Shown: positions 58,340 through 64,000 of the stretch, in pieces
How the letters are laid out: each line of letters opens with the position of its first letter
How positions within the stretch are numbered: the stretch's first letter is position 1
NCBI GenBank assembly: GCA_026874595.1
Contig: CM049307.1
Coordinates: forward strand, 6,595,579 to 6,659,578
DNA: 64,000 nucleotides
DNA from: Sipunculus nudus
Lineage: Eukaryota > Annelida > Sipuncula > Golfingiida > Sipunculidae
Reading direction: 5' to 3'
Translations under genes and position numbers: made by a program
Notes under the pieces: model-generated
What the model was told of the DNA's origin: nothing
The model's database searches: none
What the model saw: only the letters and a program-made list of their open reading frames with translations

Positions 58340-59715
58340 CACTACCACTACCATGTGTGTGTTATTGATTTACATTTTACATTTACATTACTACATCTTA
58401 TGAACAGTTTTGTATAGTCATTCATAATTTATTTTTTAGGATAATAGATGAATGAAACCCGCTTTTTGATTATTTTTATCAATAGCTTTAATTGCAGAAT
58501 ATTATTCTGCAATGGAAAGAAAAAAAATAAAGATTGTTTTTCAGATGCGGAAGATTAAGTTAGATATCAATAATTTTACTGCAAAAAAATTGTATTATAA
58601 CGTGTATATTAAAGAAACATAATTGTGATTCCCTTTTTTTTGCAATCCAGTAATTCCTAATTGTATCAAATAGTTTTTAAAGTTTTTCTAGAAGCTGCTT
58701 TAAGTAAAATGTCTTTATTCTGGTATGATAGAACATCCTGATATAAAATACTTGTAAAAATAACATCCTGGAACTATTCAATGAAATCATTCTAACAGCA
58801 CAAAAATATTGTTTGCTGTACCTATTCTCTTAAATTAGAATTCGTGGTCAATCGAGTTAAACTCATTCAATATAACCGGTAATTTGACTGTACCTTCAAT
58901 CAGGGATCCATGTGCATTTTGTATAAGAAATATCCAAGGTGCTTTTGTGATATTAACAAATGGCAAATATGCAGCTACATGCAGGTTGAAAGTGCCAAAA
59001 TCTGCCACGTGGGGAAAATATAATTACGGCATTTGATTTTCAGAAAATTATATCGAAAATAATTATCTTGCTTTTATCTCTTTCTCAAGGTACATTTATG
59101 AGGTATATGTGATTATCTGTTTCTGTTGGTCTTAAATGATAGTGTTCATTTATGTTTATTTTGGATTGTATGTAAATACACATATAACAATGTTTTATAA
59201 TTCATAACTCGAATATATTTCAATGCAGGTGGGGTGAGAGGTGGGTGTATTCAGGTAGATGTTCATTTAAAATAAGCCAAAAAAATGTACAGCTAAGGGT
59301 GGAACAGTAATCATGTACATGTACTTGTTTCACTATATGTTACATTATAAAAGTCTGGCAGGTACTTAGCAGAAGTTAGAGTATGCAACAGAGACTGTCA
59401 AAATCACGTCTTAAAGTAGAAAAAAAAAATAACTGATACTAAACTATAGACTCGAAAAAATTCTCAAATTTTGAGAAATCAAATGGGCCAAATAGATTGT
59501 GTTGCTCGATCCGAAGGGATGGTCGAGCCCAATCAATGTTTGAATTACAATTGCGACATGGTGCAAAAGGAATGTAAACACTAAGATGTCTTTGTTTGTA
59601 GCTCATGCTATAACATTAGTATTCAGTGAAGAGCTTCATATATGATTATACCTATTTATACAAAATTAACTTATGCGGTTGTTTTATTCGAGTTGGTAAT
59701 GCATAAAGATGTATT
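58340..59715. other. AT-rich DNA between the inverted arms
   Basis: No frame or repeat that I recognise. This is the unique interior of the long-inverted-arm insertion. Confidence 0.45.
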
Positions 59716-60769
59716 TCAACCTTTATTGGTACACTTTTAAAGCTACAAGTGTTAAGTACATGAGAAAACAGAAAAAAAGTTTTATTAACTAGTAACATAT
59801 AATTTAAATATAAAAGGTACTGTTATCACTTAGACTACACTTTTTAAAATTTTTTTTAATTACTTAACAGGAAACAATAAATCAGGTTTTTGTGCCTTCT
59901 TTTGCAATTAATATTTTTGCATAATGGCTGTAAACACATTATCTTGCAAATAAATGTCTTAATTAATATCTTCTTAGAGGACTGCATGTTTTTGTTCTGT
60001 AGATACAAACATTTGCATAACTATCGTAACTTTTTTGCCTGAATATAGAAACTCTTCACTTAAGCCTCAGTTTCGTGACCTTTTGACCTCTGATCATCTG
60101 ATTATGCAATAAATTTGCATATTGATCATTTCAATGCATAGAAGACTTAAACACAAACACTTTAAGTAGTAATTTATTATTTTGTTATCAGTGGATCTAA
60201 AGAAATAGCAGTTTATGTTTCCTTTTGACTTATGACGTTATTCTCTGCTTTATTACCGGTTTACCAGAAGTCTACTACCTATTTTTTGTAACGTCTAATG
60301 GTCTGGTTCACGAACATGGGTAGTAATATTAAGACATTTCATGCACACGGGAACCTCCGCAACTTATGATCTATATTGTGTCTGCCACACAAGTAAAAAT
60401 TTTTAAATCGAGTTGGCCATATAGTATATTGACTTCATATAGCCTTAATATATTCTATGTAAACCTGCAATGACCTAAAATGCAATCTTTACCTTCTGTG
60501 CTTTCATTTGCCGTATCGAGTGCGAAGATCGGACCAGTGAAAGCTAATCTGATGTCTTTTTTGTTTCCCTCCCCTGATTTCATTTGACAACATTTTTGTC
60601 AAAATGACATTTTTGTTTGCCGAGTTAAGAGGCCTGTAATAGACGTTAAGCTACTCATTTGGCACCGCTATCATACAGAAATATAAAGTAGAGGTAATAA
60701 GCTTTTCCTATAGAATTTGCCACCTTTCTGATACCAAAATATCAAAATAAGCCACCTGGACTAATAAAT

Positions 60770-61035
60770 AATAAATTAAAGTCTTTCTTTTGAAATAGAC
60801 ATGGTGTTCAAATACATGAAACTAGTACATGTAAATTAAATTTCAGCGGAACTATTCGATGTTTTTAATTGCACTAATAAAGATTTACTTGAATGTTAAG
60901 TTGATGGTAAAATTTGATAATATGCTTGTAGATTTTAAAAATCCTAACTTTTTCTTCACGGATATATCAAGCTCCCACTTTGACACTAGACAGTTTACCT
61001 TAGTATCTTTCATACGTTACCTCTGCAAAGCAGTA
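60770..61035 (+). repeat. Repeat X, copy 2, segment 4
   Basis: AAAGTCTTTCTTTTGAAATAG, GGTGTTCAAATAC, TTGCACTAATAAAGATTTAC, GAATGTTAAGTTGATGGTAAA and CTCTGCAAAGCAGT match, in inverted order, the minus strand of 6340-6600 in copy 1. Similarity fades at a TA run near 61036. Confidence 0.75.
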
Positions 61036-61039
61036 ATAT

Positions 61040-63205
61040 ATATATATATACATAAGGCAATTGTTTCAAAACTTTGTTTGAAAAAAAAAATCTCGGCAGA
61101 CACTATTATATTTCCTGGTGAGAACACGGTCTTCCTTGCATACCTGTAATTTGCCTATAAAAAATTGACAACTTTTTAAAAAGCTAAATTGTAACAGATT
61201 TCAACTAGGGTGATCACAAAAATCACTATGTTCTAAGGCTTAATATCTTGGTCGATATCCGCATATAACGTGTAATCGCTATCACGTGACTCGAGTTACC
61301 CTGAGTTTCGACTCTGTAAAATTAAAATCAGGTTGTAAGGACCTCCTTTGACTGACGTCATGGGTGGACGTAGGTGCAAACGGCTGTTAATTTCGTCAGA
61401 GTTTCAGACTGTAAAATTAAAAGAAAAAACTGCCTCTTATAAACAAGGCAAGAAAATATGAAATCCAGTAAAATATGTTCGATTTGGATAAGTCTAGCCA
61501 TATCAGTTCTATAAATGTATCTTCAGGGATTTAGTTACATGAAATATACAATTAACTATTGTTATTATTATAAATGGCCTTTGACCATTTATAGAGTATT
61601 TACCCCTTTCGGTGACTTAAAAAGATCAAATTAGTTATAAAGGCAGGATATACTCCCTCGCTTTGGGAGTATTCCGCAGACTTTTTCGAACTGAGCCGTT
61701 TATTTAAACTGAGAATGTTCCCTCGGGATGACTCGCGGTCGACTTCGGCTCGTTGCCACCGAGCTCAGATCACGTGATTGATACCTGTCGTCTGCTCTCA
61801 TCCTGACTGTATAGCAACCTGTCGTCTGGTGATTTATCGGACGCAGATGGCCATGTTTCATTTTAAACAGGTGAATAAGGGCAGCACTGGGACACGCATG
61901 GTGAGCCCTCATTTAACGTCCTGGCTGACTATTACGAATAAAGGCATAGAGTCCCTGCTAAACTATCACTTTTCTGAGGCGATTAATACAGTTTAGGGCA
62001 GTGATCGTCATATAACACGCTAACGATAAAATGTGTATGTGGCACTTTAATTCGTAGATAATTGTTACCGCTAAAATAATGTTTTGATCTGGGAGGAATT
62101 TACGAGAATTTAATTAACATTTCTCATGGCATAGATTTCTGTTAGGACATGCACGACAACACCAAGGATCAGTTTCTAGAGCCTACCGACAATTAAAGGC
62201 CTAGTTCTAAATATTCCTTTGTCTAATATTTAGATTAGTTTTATCAATATAATAAACTATGGAATAAGAAATTAAATAAAAGCAAGGTCCCCGTGTAAAG
62301 GCAATCAAATTTGTAATCGCGTCAAACCATCTATTGTATTTTGGGAGTAAAATGTCGAAAGCCCCCTTTGACTTGCAATAGGCCTACAAATAATATATGA
62401 ATAATATCTGGATTTAGAGAAAACTTTATTTCCTGATGGCTTTAAAACTGGCTTCTCACCTGCGGATTTATTCCTGTGTGGAACGATTGTTTTTGTCACT
62501 TTGAATGCTTCTTTGTCGCAAAATGTCAGCTCTCTTCTGTTTTCATATTGATAGCATGTTGAAATAGTATGTTACCTGGAATAAAAACTGAAGTAGCGGA
62601 GTCTTTACTTTAGCCCTGTAGGAGAATTGCTAGCAGAATGAAGAAAACATAAGCCCGAATCGGAGCCCTTCCAGAACCTTCACTAGTGAATGAAATCTGG
62701 TGACAAACCTCGTTACTTTAATGTCAGGGCTACGCCTTTTTATGAACCAGAGTTAAGCCCAATTCACATCCAGACATTACTCATGTAATTACTTTTGCAT
62801 ATGGAGTGAATTTAAGCCTGTGATTAAAATTCTCCTTGGAGTATATTTACATTATGTTCACTAATCATTAATTTCCATGTATTCAAAATAACATTTAAAC
62901 AGTATAAGAATGAAACAAGGGTCCAAGGACCCAAAGCTCACGTGTGAACATTTCTTCTTTAATGACACTATGCGTGGCTATAGAAACAAGAATTATTCTA
63001 GTTCATGTATGACGGACAATTTCGGATCAGGACAATTCGGACAGGGACGTTTTGGACAGGCCTTTTTTGCATGAAAAGCTATATATAAGGTTTGAATTTA
63101 ATGGAAATATGTACAAATCTAGGCCAATCTAATAAACTAATATCTCTGCGAAAGAACCGAGAGAGATGTATGTAGACATTTTTCTTCATGTTTCTTTATG
63201 ACAGG
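61040..63205. other. Non-coding DNA, mostly AT-rich, with a CRE-like palindrome
   Basis: TGACGTCA at 61353-61360 is a perfect CRE. TCACGTGAC lies at about 61284 and a GC-richer stretch spans 61690-61990. Short frames on both strands there (61778-61996 and 61912-61700) show no domain. Nothing else is recognised. Confidence 0.45.
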
Positions 63206-63208
63206 CTT

Positions 63209-63264
63209 ACACGTTAGGATGATGCCCACACGTTAGGATGATGCCCACACGTTAGGATGATGCG
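63209..63264. repeat. 18-bp tandem repeat, 3 copies
   Basis: ACACGTTAGGATGATGCC occurs three times in a row, the last ending GCGC. It is too short to class further. Confidence 0.9.
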
Positions 63265-63269
63265 CACAC

Positions 63270-64000
63270 TTTCATTTTTTAATACGACTTACAACAAGAT
63301 GACATAACATGCCACATTCTTAAAACCGTCCACTTTCCATCCAACAACAAAAAACGCACATAATAAAACTAAACCGATTAGCAGTTGACGCAATCAAATT
63401 GGCTTTGCTCACTTGGCCCAACATAGCCACTGTTCAGAAAATGTATTAACAGACAGACATTCAGCGGACTAAAGGATGGACTCCGCCATATGGCTCTATA
63501 GCTCACAGGTCAGTTGTATCTTTAGTAATGGCAATGTATGAAGTATTTAATTAAAAATGGATGACTGGGTAAAGGAAGCGTGGTGGACAAGGAGTTGGAC
63601 TTAGAGATGAAGATACCGTTAACCGGTGCTTCTTTGAACATTTTAAATGTTTTTTATCAACAATTTATGTACTGCAGAGGTTAATAATTTTCCTTAAGAT
63701 CCAAAAAGTAGAGCTACCCAGGGCCTTCAAACATATAAAATGAAAGATGGGCAGACCCGTAATAATATATTTTCTCTGTTTTCTTTTTGCCTGTGTACGA
63801 ACTAACCCCCGCCCCGGGGTTACTTTGAACATATATGCAATATGGTATTAAAAGATCAATGATTCATCTGGGTATGGGTTACATTAAACTTTTTTTTATT
63901 AAAAAATACATTTTTACTTTGACTTATCTGTAGACAACCTCAAAAATTTTAGAATAATGCAGTTGTTTTAATCAACTGGTATATTTGAAATTATTAGGCC
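63270..64000. other. Non-coding AT-rich DNA to the window end
   Basis: No frame, repeat or domain is recognised. Confidence 0.45.

Larger units (their letters stand above)
55445..60770. mobile_element. About 5.3-kb insertion with long (about 0.9-1 kb) inverted arms
   Basis: The left arm (about 55455-56360) and right arm (about 59720-60760) are diverged inverted copies. Paired landmarks are GGTATCAGAAAGGTGGCAAATTC near 55468 with GAATTTGCCACCTTTCTGATACC near 60715, GTCATTTTGAC near 55600 with GTCAAAATGAC near 60598, and TACTTAACACTTGTAGCTTCAAAAGTG near 56318 with CACTTTTAAAGCTACAAGTGTTAAGTAC near 59732. The outermost ends are (C/T)AGTCCA(T/G)G on both sides. X copy 2 resumes directly beyond the right arm, so the block is an insertion. 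A foldback-type or long-TIR DNA transposon is the simplest reading. No transposase was recognised. Confidence 0.65.

Noticed and set aside
61862-61903. Possible Ly6 first exon on the minus strand (MRVPVLPLFT before a GT in the right phase)
   Set aside because: Too short for a confident signal peptide, weak donor, and more than 30 kb from the next exon. A chance match is likely.
63209-63264. Telomere-like TTAGG repeats
   Set aside because: TTAGGAT occurs only within a three-copy 18-bp repeat. It is not a TTAGGG array.

Overview
This window reads as nuclear DNA of an invertebrate, most likely a marine mollusc. That is an inference. It rests on GT-AG introns, several decayed LINE lineages, tRNA-derived SINE modules, the CCAAGATGGCGGCC and TACTGTGGTTG repeat families, and the sheer amount of minisatellite and satellite DNA. 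No operons, ribosome binding sites, rRNA genes or CRISPR arrays are present. Most open frames are short chance frames, frames inside tandem repeats, or fragments of transposon proteins.

One host gene is well supported. A minus-strand Ly6/uPAR (three-finger) protein has exon 30460-30600 and terminal exon 22946-23193. The two join in phase across a 7.3 kb intron, and together they encode ten cysteines, a terminal CN motif and a hydrophobic C-terminus of GPI-anchor type. The intron holds a 2.4 kb array of 61-bp repeats. The start codon was not found. Upstream (higher coordinates) lie a LINE remnant and then a 13.9 kb array of a 70-bp satellite. A decayed minus-strand Myb/SANT-like (MSANTD-type) gene lies at 382-1718.

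Layout by position. 1-5400: the MSANTD remnant, microsatellites and a LINE 3' tail. 5400-11150: a complex interspersed repeat, here called X, then two LINE remnants and a 43-bp minisatellite. 11150-15000: sparse DNA, a 32-bp satellite and G-tract MITE-like elements. 15240-17020: a CR1/L2-like LINE with its reverse transcriptase deleted. 19000-22400: an ACCGTTACC motif cluster and minisatellites. 22900-30600: the Ly6 gene. 30750-32000: a LINE C-terminus interrupted by two SINEs. 32150-46170: the 70-bp satellite. 46370-61040: a second, inverted copy of repeat X, split by three large insertions. 61040-64000: largely featureless.

The most informative structure is the pair of X copies (6330-9880 and 46370-61035). 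Each copy gives the empty site for insertions in the other. This delimits a LINE insertion in the first copy. In the second it delimits a 2324-bp element with 34-bp terminal inverted repeats and a TTA duplication, a 4077-bp element with a TTCA duplication, and a roughly 5.3 kb element with roughly 0.9-1 kb inverted arms. All alignments were made by eye, so boundaries and identities are approximate unless a single base is named.
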